This document shows, piece after piece, positions 51,190 to 60,843 of a stretch of DNA of 64,000 bases (its first letter is position 1; every line of letters starts with the position of its first letter). The stretch comes from Gemmatimonadota bacterium (GTDB lineage: Bacteria > Latescibacterota > UBA2968): positions 113,804 to 177,803 of the forward strand of contig PBWH01000026.1 in assembly GCA_002727195.1 (NCBI GenBank), given 5' to 3'. The translations under genes were made by a program, and so were the position numbers. The notes under the pieces were generated by a model. The model had not been told where the DNA came from and did no database searches. It saw nothing but the letters and a program-made list of their open reading frames with translations.

Positions 51190-52386
51190 TCAGTTCGCAC
51201 AAGTCGTGTGTGTCTTGATGTAGTCCGGATCGATGATCACGCCGAGTCCGGATCCTTTGGGCGCTCGAATCGTCCCCCCAACGCTTTCGAAAGGCCCGCC
51301 TTTGCTTTCGACGGGAATGATCGTGCCGTTCGGATCCTTGGTCGAGAACATCTTGAATTCGTGGTATTCGGCTGCCGCGGGACAGACCGACACCATGTGC
51401 AGCATGTAGAGGAAGCCGAGACCGCCACCGCTGATGTGCGGGGAGATCTGGAGCCCTGCGGCTTCTACCATCCGCGCGACCTTCATCGTCCTGACCATCC
51501 CGCCAAAGTAGAAGATATCGGGCTGGAGAAACTGGAAGACCTCGTTGCCGACGAGGTAGCGGAATCCGTGCATGCCGAACTCCTCCTCCCCGCCCGCCAT
51601 GGGAATGTTCATCGCCTGCTCGACGATCTTCTGCTCTTCATACCAGTCCCAGGGCACAGGCTCTTCATACCAGTAGAAGTTGTGCTCCTCCAGGATCTTC
51701 CCGATCCGGATCGCCTCGTCGACCGAGTACGACCCGTTCCCGTCGATCATCAGCACGTAGTCATCACCGAACTTCTCTCGCGCCATGCGGATCAGCTTCT
51801 CCGTCCGGCCCGGCGCATTGTCGATGTCAGACGCCAGGTTGTCTCCCCTGCCCGCCCGAAGCTTGATCGCCTTCGCCTGCGTCTCGATGCGCGACTCGTC
51901 CATCATGCCCAGAGAAATTTCCGGCTCCAGGTTTCTGAGCTGCGGCAACAGGTGGCCCAGGTAGATGTCGACCTCAGGATTCAGCAGGTCGCCGATCACG
52001 AGTCCAGCGGGTTTCTCTGCAATGTTCCCGAGCATATCCAGGATGGCGAACTCCAGCGTCGCCAGCTGGACGCAGAACGGCACGCCCTGCTTTTTGACCT
52101 GGCTTTCAGCCACCTCGTGCAGAAGCGCGTCGAGATCACGCGCATCTTTCCCGGTGAAGAATGGGATCAGCGCGTTCACAAAGACGGGATAACTCTCGAG
52201 GGAGATGAACGGGTGACCGATCGAGACACCCTCAGCCCCGTCCGTCGACCGAACCCGGCAGATGAAACTCTTCCGGTCCCTGAGCAGTTCGACCGATTCA
52301 ATCACCACAGGATCGGGGAACAGATCACGCTTGAGGACGGGTTGTTCCAGGACCCGATCGAGGATTTCGTATTGTTCAGGATTCAT
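51190..52386 (-). CDS. Enolase superfamily (MR/MLE) enzyme
   Basis: ATLEFAILDMLGNIAEKPAGLVIGD, AIKLRAGRGDN, LMIDGNGSYS, YWYEEPVPWD, PMAGGEEEFG, QISPHISGGGLGFLYMLH. Confidence 0.93.
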   Translation of the reverse strand: MNPEQYEILDRVLEQPVLKRDLFPDPVVIESVELLRDRKSFICRVRSTDGAEGVSIGHPFISLESYPVFVNALIPFFTGKDARDLDALLHEVAESQVKKQGVPFCVQLATLEFAILDMLGNIAEKPAGLVIGDLLNPEVDIYLGHLLPQLRNLEPEISLGMMDESRIETQAKAIKLRAGRGDNLASDIDNAPGRTEKLIRMAREKFGDDYVLMIDGNGSYSVDEAIRIGKILEEHNFYWYEEPVPWDWYEEQKIVEQAMNIPMAGGEEEFGMHGFRYLVGNEVFQFLQPDIFYFGGMVRTMKVARMVEAAGLQISPHISGGGLGFLYMLHMVSVCPAAAEYHEFKMFSTKDPNGTIIPVESKGGPFESVGGTIRAPKGSGLGVIIDPDYIKTHTTCAN

Positions 52387-52557
52387 GAGCTCCCTTTCCG
52401 CCTTTGGACCCGAAACGTAAAACCATCAGCACGAAGGCACGAAAACGCGAAGAAAAACAGAAAAAACGGATACTTTCGCTTCGGAAGATGGCCAGCTATC
52501 ATTCGAAACTGGCTGACGACCCAACAAAGAGTAAAGCAAAACGAGGAGTATACATAA

Positions 52558-53292
52558 ATGAGTGCTGTGTCTGCAGATGTCATTGCCCAATTGGCCCCGA
52601 CCGGAGTGCTCCGGGCCGGGATCAACATGAACAACTTTCTGCTCGTCGTCGACAAGACTGACGCCGGCGACCCGATCGGGCCCTCTCCTAACGTCGCGGC
52701 CGCGATCGCCGATGCCCTTGGGGTTCCGCTCAAGCTGGTTCCGTTCGACACGCCGAGTTCGATCTCCGCAGCGGCAGGAGAGGACGAATGGGACATCGGC
52801 AACATCGGCGCGGAGCCTCAGCGAGCTGAGGTCATGGATTTCACTGCCGCCTACGCCGAGATCCAGGCAACGTATCTCGTGCCGGCTGACTCAGCGATTC
52901 AGTCTGTCGACGAAGTCGATCAGCCAGGTAACCGGATCTCGGTTTCCAAAGGCAGCGCGTATGGTCTGTGGCTGGAGAACAACGTCCAGCAGGCCGAGCT
53001 GCACGCTGTCGAAGGTGGAGCCGCGTTCAAGCTGTTCGTCGACGAGAAACTGGACGCCTATGCCGGTCTGCGACCGGGCCTCCACTCGCAGGCAGAGCAG
53101 CTCCCCGGATCACAGATCTTGGACGGTCAGTTCACCGCGGTGCAGCAAGCAGTCGGGATCAACAAGGGTAACGACGCGGCCTTTGCCTGGATCAAGACCT
53201 TTGTCGAAGACCTCAAGGCTAACGGGACGATCGCGGGCTTTATCGAACAGTTCGGCGTCCAGGGGAAGCTGTCTGTCGCGCCTCCAGCTTAG
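52558..53292 (+). CDS. Family-3 type solute-binding protein (PBP2-like) without signal peptide
   Basis: LAPTGVLRAGINMNNFLLV, GPSPNVAAAIADALGVPLKLVPFDT, DIGNIGAEPQRAEVMDFTAAYAEIQATYLVPA, NRISVSKGSAYGLWLE; N-terminus MSAVSADVIAQLAP is not hydrophobic. Confidence 0.8.
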   Translation: MSAVSADVIAQLAPTGVLRAGINMNNFLLVVDKTDAGDPIGPSPNVAAAIADALGVPLKLVPFDTPSSISAAAGEDEWDIGNIGAEPQRAEVMDFTAAYAEIQATYLVPADSAIQSVDEVDQPGNRISVSKGSAYGLWLENNVQQAELHAVEGGAAFKLFVDEKLDAYAGLRPGLHSQAEQLPGSQILDGQFTAVQQAVGINKGNDAAFAWIKTFVEDLKANGTIAGFIEQFGVQGKLSVAPPA

Positions 53293-53358
53293 GGCTACGT
53301 TATTTGGAGGGTACGTCGTAACGCCCTCCGAGATGCGGCGAGTGATTGGTACGATGGA

Positions 53359-55161
53359 TTGAACATGGACGAAAACAGGATCGACGATTTCGTTTCGACG
53401 ATACATGGGACGTGCAGCAGCCACGTTGTTTCCACCGACAGCGGGAGCTTCGTGATTGACTGCGGGCAATTCGGCCCTGAAGAGATATCGAAGCGAGCGG
53501 AAAAGACGAACTGGGAGCGCCTGTTCCTGACGCATTTCCATCGGGATCAATGCGAGGCCGCCAGCGACTGGGTCGATCGTGGCATCCCGGTTTCGATTCC
53601 ATTCTCCGAGAAGCGCTTCTTCGAGGAAGGAGATGTGCTCCGGTCGTCGTACGATACCTACGACAACTACACGGCCTACTTTCAGACCCGGGGCGCCTCC
53701 AAGGACATCGCCGGAGACCCGGTCACGGATTACGACTCACTCTCCTGCGCAGGCCTCGACGTCCAAGCAATCCCGCTCCCTGGGCATACGTTCGGATCTG
53801 TCGGGTACTGCTTCGAGTTGAAGGGCGTTCGCTATCTGGCTTGCGGAGACCTGATGGCCTCAGCCAGCAAGCTCCACGAATATTACTCCAGCCAGTGGAG
53901 CTACATGAGTTTCCAGGGCCACGTGAATCTTCTGGAAAGCCTGGAGGCGGTCAAGAATCTGCGTGTCGATTGGATTCTCCCCGGCCACGGTGCCCCGTTC
54001 CGGGCGGAGGATGCCGACCTCAACGACCTGTCCACCAAACTGGCCGAACTCTACGAACTGTTCTACGCGTCGCCCTACAAGCCGTTCGTACCGGTGTTCA
54101 ATCGTCTGTCGGAACACGTCTACGAAGTCCGGAATTCTGCCGCGAACACCTACATCATTCGAGACGACGACGGGCACGGTGTGTTCATTGACTGCGGATA
54201 CGTCGGAAACGCGCCGATCACGTCGAATCCACATCGGTTCATCGATCACCTGACACCCTACCTGCAGGCCGAGACGGGCGTTTCAGATGTCGAGTGGTTT
54301 CTGCCGTCGCACTACCACGACGACCACCTGGCAGGGCTGCCGACGCTGCAGATCAAGTATGGGACGAAGGTCGCATCCTCGCCGGAGGTGAAAGATATCC
54401 TGGAGCATCCGGAGCGATTCGAGATGCCGTGTCTGGTTCCGCACCGCACGACCGTGGATCGCGTGATCGAACGGGACGAGACATTCCACTGGCGCGGGAT
54501 CGACTTCCGAATGGAACAGTTCCCGGGACAGACGTGGTATCACCACCTGATCACGTTCGACGTCGACGGAAAGCGCTACCTATCGATCGGGGACAACATC
54601 TCGGGGCTTGGTTTCAGGGAGAATAGAGACTTCATCCACTCGTTCATCCCCAAGAACCGAACACCGGTGTCGAGCTACCGGGACATGCCCCGGCAGATCA
54701 AGGAACGTCAGCCGGATGTGATTCTGACAGGGCACGGATGCGGCGTGACTGTCGATCCGGAGCAGGTCGATCGGTGGCAGGTCTGGATGGACCGATGGAC
54801 GGAGCTCTGGACAGAAACGCTCGACCAGCCGCACCCAAACCTGGGGATGGATCCGCATTGGGTCGAATTCTATCCATTTAAGGTGAGAGCGAAGCCAGGT
54901 GCTGGCGTCACGTTCGAGATACGTGTCCGGAACCACGAGGACGAGCGACGCACCGGCGTCATCGTGCTCAGCGCGACCGGCGGAGCGACCGTCGATCCGG
55001 AGCGGATCGACCTGGACATCGACGCCGGTGATACGACCTCCTATTCGCTGCAGATACAGACACCTGATGCCGTTTCAACACACAGCTGGACGGTACTGGC
55101 TGACGTGACGTGGAATGGTAGTCACCTGGGCCGAGTCGCGGAAGGCATCGTCTACTGGTAG
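53359..55161 (+). CDS. Tandem metallo-beta-lactamase-fold hydrolase with C-terminal beta-sandwich-like domain
   Basis: Domain 1: THFHRDQ, PGHTFGSVGY, CGDLM, LPGHG. Domain 2: PSHYHDDH, FPGQTWYHH, IGDN, TGHGCG. C-terminus VTFEIRVRNHEDERRTGVIVLSATGG... . Confidence 0.85.
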   Translation: MNMDENRIDDFVSTIHGTCSSHVVSTDSGSFVIDCGQFGPEEISKRAEKTNWERLFLTHFHRDQCEAASDWVDRGIPVSIPFSEKRFFEEGDVLRSSYDTYDNYTAYFQTRGASKDIAGDPVTDYDSLSCAGLDVQAIPLPGHTFGSVGYCFELKGVRYLACGDLMASASKLHEYYSSQWSYMSFQGHVNLLESLEAVKNLRVDWILPGHGAPFRAEDADLNDLSTKLAELYELFYASPYKPFVPVFNRLSEHVYEVRNSAANTYIIRDDDGHGVFIDCGYVGNAPITSNPHRFIDHLTPYLQAETGVSDVEWFLPSHYHDDHLAGLPTLQIKYGTKVASSPEVKDILEHPERFEMPCLVPHRTTVDRVIERDETFHWRGIDFRMEQFPGQTWYHHLITFDVDGKRYLSIGDNISGLGFRENRDFIHSFIPKNRTPVSSYRDMPRQIKERQPDVILTGHGCGVTVDPEQVDRWQVWMDRWTELWTETLDQPHPNLGMDPHWVEFYPFKVRAKPGAGVTFEIRVRNHEDERRTGVIVLSATGGATVDPERIDLDIDAGDTTSYSLQIQTPDAVSTHSWTVLADVTWNGSHLGRVAEGIVYW

Positions 55162-55184
55162 CCGTTCAGCCGGGCACACTGTCC

Positions 55185-56372
55185 ATGAAAATCGAATCGA
55201 TCCGCATCCACATCCTGAAGAGCGACCCCGTCGAGCCCGAGTGGCATCCGTATCGCACCATGCAGGAATATCCTGGCTCCACGAAGGTCCGATTCGGTCA
55301 CAAGCCCTACGAGGGCGAGGGCATCAAGCTCCCTGCCAGACCCGCCTACATCAGCCTCCTTCGAATCGCGACCGATACCAACCTCGAAACGTGCGGCGTC
55401 CTGGGATCGGGATGGGGCCGGGAAGACGTGGAGTGGCAAGCACACACGTTCAAGCTTCAATGGTCGCCCGAACTCGTCGGTGCTGACGCGCTCAACCGTG
55501 AGTATATCTGGCACAAGCTGTGGATGGCGCGCCGCTACTTCCACACCTACGCCGCCACGGGTCCCATTCTCCTGATCGACCATCTGCTATGGGATCTGGC
55601 CGGTCTCCACGCGAACCTTCCCGTGCACAAATTGCTGGGTGGCTTCCGGGATCGCGTGCCGGCCTACCTGACGGAGCATAGCGTCACGCACGAAGAGGCA
55701 CTCGACATCGCCCAATGGGCGATCGATCAGGGATACAAGGGGTTCAAGGATCACTCGATGCTCGGCGTAGAGGAGAATGTAGCGCTCGCGCGAGATCTTC
55801 GTGACCTGGTCGGCGATGACATCGTCCTGATGCACGACCCGGTTCAGCAATACACCCTCGAGGACGCCATCAAAGTCGGTCGTGAACTGGAGAAACTCGA
55901 CTACCTGTGGATCGAAGAACCGCTCCAGGAGTATGACATCAACGATCTCAAACGGCTTTCGGACGCGCTCGATCTCCCGGTCCTGGCGCTCGAATCGATC
56001 ACGGGCAACCCATATCTGGCCGTGCCGTATCTGACCGCTGGCGCGATCGACATGGTCCGCCAGTCCGCGATGGGGATCACCGGTCAGATGAAGCTGGCGA
56101 ACCTGGCCGAGATGTTCGGGATCACCTGCCACGGCGGAAGCCCGCACGTGGTTGCAGCCGTACGGAATGACGACTGGTGGGAGCATCATGCACGGGAAGC
56201 GCGGAGTCGGGGCTGGAATGAACCGAACCGGTCTCTCGTCAAGGCCGCATCCGGCCTGATCCGCGACACGACGGAGGTCCGGGACGGCTACATGTATGTG
56301 CCGCAAACGCCTGGGCTGGGACGGATCATCGACTGGGAACGGATCGAAGCGCAAACGATCGCGACCATCTGA
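55185..56372 (+). CDS. Enolase superfamily (MR/MLE) enzyme
   Basis: IDHLLWDLAGLHANLPVHKLLGGFRDRVPAY, GFKDHSMLG, LMHDPVQQYT, LWIEEPLQEYD, LALESITGNPY, CHGGSPHVV. Confidence 0.92.
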   Translation: MKIESIRIHILKSDPVEPEWHPYRTMQEYPGSTKVRFGHKPYEGEGIKLPARPAYISLLRIATDTNLETCGVLGSGWGREDVEWQAHTFKLQWSPELVGADALNREYIWHKLWMARRYFHTYAATGPILLIDHLLWDLAGLHANLPVHKLLGGFRDRVPAYLTEHSVTHEEALDIAQWAIDQGYKGFKDHSMLGVEENVALARDLRDLVGDDIVLMHDPVQQYTLEDAIKVGRELEKLDYLWIEEPLQEYDINDLKRLSDALDLPVLALESITGNPYLAVPYLTAGAIDMVRQSAMGITGQMKLANLAEMFGITCHGGSPHVVAAVRNDDWWEHHAREARSRGWNEPNRSLVKAASGLIRDTTEVRDGYMYVPQTPGLGRIIDWERIEAQTIATI

Positions 56373-56425
56373 ATGAACGACCTCCTTCCTGACGAATACC
56401 AACACGTCTCAATCCCGGAACCACA

Positions 56426-57589
56426 ATGACAGACGACTACACCTGGAGATGCGTCAGCTCAGAGGTGGCCTGGTCGCCTCGTGACGGTGCGCAACTCGTC
56501 TCGTTCGACGACAGACTCTTCCTGCTTGGCGGATGGAACCAGTATGCGGGCGACCGGGACGATCTTGCCGGTGCGGGTGTCGGCACCTTCGAGTCGGAAG
56601 TGTGTTCGGAGGTGTGGTGTTCGGACGACGATGGCGCCAGCTGGTCTCTGGCGACGACGGCTCCGTGGAGCGGTCGACACATGCACGGAGCGGTCGTGCA
56701 CGATGACCACATCTGGATCGTCGGTTCCGAGAACGGCACACCCGACGATGTATGGAAATCGAAGGACGGTGTTGATTGGGAGCTGGTCGCGTCCACCGTT
56801 CCGTGGGAGGATCGCGGCAACCAGATAGTCACGGTCTTCGACGGGTCGATCTGGATCATGGGTGGCCAGGCCGGTGCTGCCGCGCAGACCAACTTCATTG
56901 CTGATCTGAAAGCCAGCAAGCCCTTCCCTCCGGATCCTCCCCCGCTTCGTGATGTCTGGCGGACAGACGACGGTGTGAACTGGGAACAGGTCACCGACAG
57001 TGCACCGTGGGCACCACGGGGCATGATCACGGGCACAAATGGTGGTGTGGCCGTCCACGATGGTCGGATGTGGATCCTCGGGGGTGGCTACGTGGGCTCG
57101 GGTGGCACTACGCTGAGTTCGCTTCGATACGATCTCGAAGCGCAACCGCGGCTGAAGGCCCGTCTCTACCACAATGATGTGTGGTCATCAGCCAACGGTC
57201 ACGACTGGACCCGTCACCTGGTGGAAGGAGAGGCGCCGTGGGCGGCCCGCTCATACCACGACACGGCATCCTGGGACGACAAACTCTGGGTGCTCGGCGG
57301 ACATCGCGGCATCGCCGACCTCCCGGAGGAAGTCGCAACCGAGGGTAACCGGAACGACGTCTGGTATTCGGCGGATGGCGAACACTGGGAGGAGCTACCG
57401 GGCACCCCGTGGAGCGCGCGTCACGCCTGCGGCGTTCAAGTCCACAAGGGCTCGCTTTACGTCGCCGCAGGGAGCCGGGTGACGATTTCAGCGGAGCAGA
57501 CCGAGCTGAGCAAGCGTGACTTCAAGCACAGGGCCGAGTCCAGGTGGCTGCCAGGAGACGTGTGGCGGCTGGATCACGTAGGACCTTGA
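56426..57589 (+). CDS. Kelch-like beta-propeller protein
   Basis: Repeated blades: DRLFLLGGWNQ, DVWKSKDGVDWELVASTVPWEDRGNQIVTVFDGSIWIMGG, DVWRTDDGVNWEQVTDSAPWAPRG...GRMWILGGG, KLWVLGGHRG. Confidence 0.85.
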   Translation: MTDDYTWRCVSSEVAWSPRDGAQLVSFDDRLFLLGGWNQYAGDRDDLAGAGVGTFESEVCSEVWCSDDDGASWSLATTAPWSGRHMHGAVVHDDHIWIVGSENGTPDDVWKSKDGVDWELVASTVPWEDRGNQIVTVFDGSIWIMGGQAGAAAQTNFIADLKASKPFPPDPPPLRDVWRTDDGVNWEQVTDSAPWAPRGMITGTNGGVAVHDGRMWILGGGYVGSGGTTLSSLRYDLEAQPRLKARLYHNDVWSSANGHDWTRHLVEGEAPWAARSYHDTASWDDKLWVLGGHRGIADLPEEVATEGNRNDVWYSADGEHWEELPGTPWSARHACGVQVHKGSLYVAAGSRVTISAEQTELSKRDFKHRAESRWLPGDVWRLDHVGP

Positions 57590-57707
57590 TGGTCCAGTGG
57601 CCTGTCGCAGGCTAAGAACCTTCAATGCACAGGACGCAGAGGGCAAGATCCCTTGGCAGATCCACCCCACGAGGACTCGCTAGTCCCCAGTTTAGGGATC
57701 AGACAAT

Positions 57708-58174
57708 TTGCCCTGTGGGCTCGTGCAGGAGCTTTGTTTGACGTCAACCATTCGAGGCAGACTGATCATCGTGTGCGGACAGCCCGCATCCGGGAAGACG
57801 ACCGACAGGCGTAACCTTGCGACAGAGAACGGAGCTGTGCGCTATTGTCCCGATGAATTGTTGGCTGATCTTGGCGCCAACCTGTGGGGCGAACAGCTTC
57901 GAGAGAAGGTCGAAGCGCTCCAGTGGAAGCAGACGAAAGAGCTCCTTGCCGTGGGGGTGACCACGATCATCGAATTGGGTACGTAGGGCCGGTCGGTACG
58001 GGATGCGCTCAGGCTTGGCCCAGATATGGTTGGAGCTAGCGCCGAGTTTCACTATCTGCGGGGATCGGTGGACACGTTGTTCGATCGGATTGACAGGCGC
58101 CGAGCTGAAAATCCACCGATTACGCGCGAGCAGCGATGCAGTGGGCTGATGTGTTCCAGGAGCCAGCTCATTAG
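57708..58174 (+). pseudogene. P-loop kinase/AAA (zeta-toxin-like) protein, in-frame TAG and frameshift
   Basis: GRLIIVCGQPASGKTTDRRNLATENGAVRYCPDELL...VGVTTIIELGT*GRSVRDALRLGPDMVGASAEFHYLRGSVDTLFDRIDRRRAENPPITREQ, then frame change to MQWADVFQEPAH*. Confidence 0.75.
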
Positions 58175-58280
58175 TAGATGAACCTGTTCGGCTACTCAAC
58201 ACTTGTCGAACAGGGGTGACCGCGACCCATTCGCCCCCCTAGAGATTCTTCGCTAGCACTCAGAATGACTGAGACCAAGG

Positions 58281-58306
58281 CAATTGTTCACCCGGGTGCA
58301 CAATTG
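58281..58306. promoter_or_regulatory. 26-nt near-perfect palindrome, candidate operator
   Basis: caattgttcaccc|gggtgcacaattg; 12 of 13 pairs match, no loop. Confidence 0.45.
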
Positions 58307-58406
58307 GGGCCAGACGATGGAAATCCAGCATCTCGTGGAGGCTGCGACGATCGCTTTCCGCGCCTGCCGCCAGCCGTTGGAGGGTCACTCTGTCGTACGG
58401 AAGCGA

Positions 58407-59324
58407 CTAGGCCGTTGCGAAGACCTCTTCCTCGACCTGGCACAGGTGATCGAGCATCGCGCGCACCCGGGGCAACTCTGATTCCGCGACATCCTCGACG
58501 AACGGGATCACCGGACCACCGGCCAGACCGGAGACGTCCATTGCAGCGTGGAGTCCAGAGGCACTGTAGCGAGCGCCATTCTCTGCTCGGAAGTCCTCGA
58601 ACGGAACCATCTCCTTCCGAATACGCTCGGCACCATCGACATCCCCGATATTGAACGATCGCAACAGCTCAAGACTCAACCGGGGTACGAAGTTCGCCAT
58701 CCCCGAACTGAATCCGACGGCCCCGGCCTGTAGGTAGTCGATACTCGGGTCCTCAGCCATCCCGCACGCCATCGCAGCGGCCTCCCCTGCCCGATCGTTG
58801 ATCTCCACGAACAGATCCAGATCGTCTACGCTGTATTTGAGTCCCACTACGCCGTCCCTTTGGCAGAGATCGACCACCACTTCAGCAGGCATGATATCCG
58901 CACGACGTTGGTAGAGGATCACGGGAAGCTGAACGTCATCGACGATCGACCGGATCCCCTCGAGCACACCCGCCGTCGAAGCGGGACCGACGATGGGCAT
59001 GATCATCACGCCTGACGCGCTCAGAGTCCGCGCGATGCGACCCATCTCGATGGAGCGTCCGTACCCTGGTCCAATCCCGGGAACGACGAACGCATCGTCA
59101 CCGGCCGCATCGATAAACGTGCCCACGACTGCCTCATACGCTTCGAGCGTGGCGTCGTAGACGAGCCCCGTCCCGCACTCGGGCATTATGAAGTTGACGC
59201 CGCTGTCGATCAGGTGTCGCACGTTGCCCCGGATCCCCTCGTGGTTGATCGAGCGGTCTGGATTCCGTGGTGTGATCGCGACTACGAGAACATCGGCACA
59301 GTCGCTGCTGGTGATCTGTTTCAT
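58407..59324 (-). CDS. Dihydrodipicolinate synthase/N-acetylneuraminate lyase family protein
   Basis: FIMPECGTGLVYDATLEAYEAVV, PVILYQRRADI (catalytic Tyr region), VVGLKYSVDD (Schiff-base Lys), GAVGFSSGMANFVP. Confidence 0.88.
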   Translation of the reverse strand: MKQITSSDCADVLVVAITPRNPDRSINHEGIRGNVRHLIDSGVNFIMPECGTGLVYDATLEAYEAVVGTFIDAAGDDAFVVPGIGPGYGRSIEMGRIARTLSASGVMIMPIVGPASTAGVLEGIRSIVDDVQLPVILYQRRADIMPAEVVVDLCQRDGVVGLKYSVDDLDLFVEINDRAGEAAAMACGMAEDPSIDYLQAGAVGFSSGMANFVPRLSLELLRSFNIGDVDGAERIRKEMVPFEDFRAENGARYSASGLHAAMDVSGLAGGPVIPFVEDVAESELPRVRAMLDHLCQVEEEVFATA

Positions 59325-59362
59325 ACGAGTATCTCTACCTTGCGCATCTGGAAGCGCGCGAT

Positions 59363-60838
59363 TTGATTGCCTCTGGTGACATCACAACGTATATGACCGT
59401 AAGACAAGCTGAGAAAATCAACCCGAAATTGTGCACATCTTTGTCTGAACGAGATCACTACGGGAACGCCTGGCGGGTCACCGGGAACGGCCGATTGGAG
59501 GTCGATACCCCAGATGGAGAGACCGTGGTCGCGTGGGACCGGCCGGATGCCGTGGTTCAAAGCCTTGCGACAGATGAACACGGGTTCGTCTGGCTGATCG
59601 CGGGTGGGGAGGTCTACTTCTGCAACCCAAGGGCCATCGCCGACAGCGAACCACCCGACCAGTCAGAGAACGAACCGGGATCACCTGGTGTCTTCACTGT
59701 AGTGGATCGAGATCAGCTACCGGGTACCCCGACAGAACTCCAATGCAGCGAAGCTGGGCTGATGCTCGTGCACTGCGCCAATAACGGGCCTGAAGCCGTG
59801 GTCGAGGTGGGCGTGACGGGGCGAGATATCGGCGGCCCCTTCACCAGCGGACACACGACTGAGGTGAGGGTCTCGCTCGACATCACACCTGGCAACCCCG
59901 ACTGGGAGGTTCTGTCCGCCCGGTTACCTTGCGGCACACACGACAACTTCTGCACCACGGCCGACGGACGTGTCTTCCTGGCCGGTGGCGCCACGCACTA
60001 TCGGGGGTATCCCGCTGTTAATCACGTGTACGACACCCTCCTCGCCTGCGAGCCGGGAAGGGACAACGAGTGGTCGGTTGTGGGCCGTTTGCCTGGTGGG
60101 TGCATCTACCCCGGCCTCGCGTCCCTTGACGGTCTTGTCTACGTCCTCGGTGGTGGCGGGGGGGCCCTGAGCGACACCTGCTGGACCTTCGACGCCACGA
60201 GCACGTCCGAGACTGCCTCTGACCTCCAATCCATCCCGTCTCTTCCCTCCCCTCGCTTCGGGAGCGTTGCGTGCGCTGCGGGCGGACGGATCTGGGTCGT
60301 CGGCGGAACAGGCGGCGGCGAAAAACGGGGTCCCTTGAGGGAACTGATAAGCTTCGCTCCCGGCGAATCCGAGTGGCGAGTTGAACCTCCAGCCCCCATC
60401 GACCTTCCTGTCGCAACGCTTGCCGGTTGCGAGCTGAACGAGGTCATCTATCTATTGGGAGGGGCGCCGGCCCGGTTCCTCGCGTTCAACACCGAGACAG
60501 GCACGTGGGACGCGTCCCTCCCCAATCACCCATTGGGCTCACAGGCGTCAGCGATGACGGCACACAACGGTGAAGTCTGGGTCTGTGGTGGCGGCGTCAC
60601 CATCGGTGACGACGTCAATCCCGAGCGTCGCGGTGACCAGCGCGTGTATTCCAGGAAGTCCCACTCGTTCGCCGTGTCAGACAATCGGTGGACGGAGCGA
60701 GCAGACATGCCGTGTGAACAGAACTGGGGAGCGGCCTGCTCGCTGAACGGACGGCTCCTTCTGATCGCGGGTGCCCATCGAAGTCAGTCGGCGGGTGCCT
60801 ATGTTTTCGACAATCGCGTGCTGGCATTGCGGCAGTAG
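59363..60838 (+). CDS. Kelch repeat protein
   Basis: GRVFLAGGATHYRGYPAVNHVYDTLLACEPG, GLVYVLGGGGGALSDTCWTFDA, GRIWVVGGTGGGEKRGPLRELISFAPGESEW, EVIYLLGGAPARFLAFNTETGTWD. Confidence 0.85.
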   Translation: MIASGDITTYMTVRQAEKINPKLCTSLSERDHYGNAWRVTGNGRLEVDTPDGETVVAWDRPDAVVQSLATDEHGFVWLIAGGEVYFCNPRAIADSEPPDQSENEPGSPGVFTVVDRDQLPGTPTELQCSEAGLMLVHCANNGPEAVVEVGVTGRDIGGPFTSGHTTEVRVSLDITPGNPDWEVLSARLPCGTHDNFCTTADGRVFLAGGATHYRGYPAVNHVYDTLLACEPGRDNEWSVVGRLPGGCIYPGLASLDGLVYVLGGGGGALSDTCWTFDATSTSETASDLQSIPSLPSPRFGSVACAAGGRIWVVGGTGGGEKRGPLRELISFAPGESEWRVEPPAPIDLPVATLAGCELNEVIYLLGGAPARFLAFNTETGTWDASLPNHPLGSQASAMTAHNGEVWVCGGGVTIGDDVNPERRGDQRVYSRKSHSFAVSDNRWTERADMPCEQNWGAACSLNGRLLLIAGAHRSQSAGAYVFDNRVLALRQ

Positions 60839-60843
60839 CCAGC

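Noticed and set aside
51208-52557. Long plus-strand ORF of 449 aa
   Set aside because: Exact antisense of an enolase-superfamily gene; high-GC codon bias produces such shadow ORFs.
277-58174. TAG recoding (amber readthrough) suggested by four in-frame TAGs (403, 22877, 43604, 57984)
   Set aside because: TAG is the ordinary terminator of intact genes (for example speD-speE at 4922, SMP-30 at 21046, RraA at 21967, MBL at 55161), three of the four loci also carry frameshifts, and TGA/TAA interruptions occur too. Decay is simpler.
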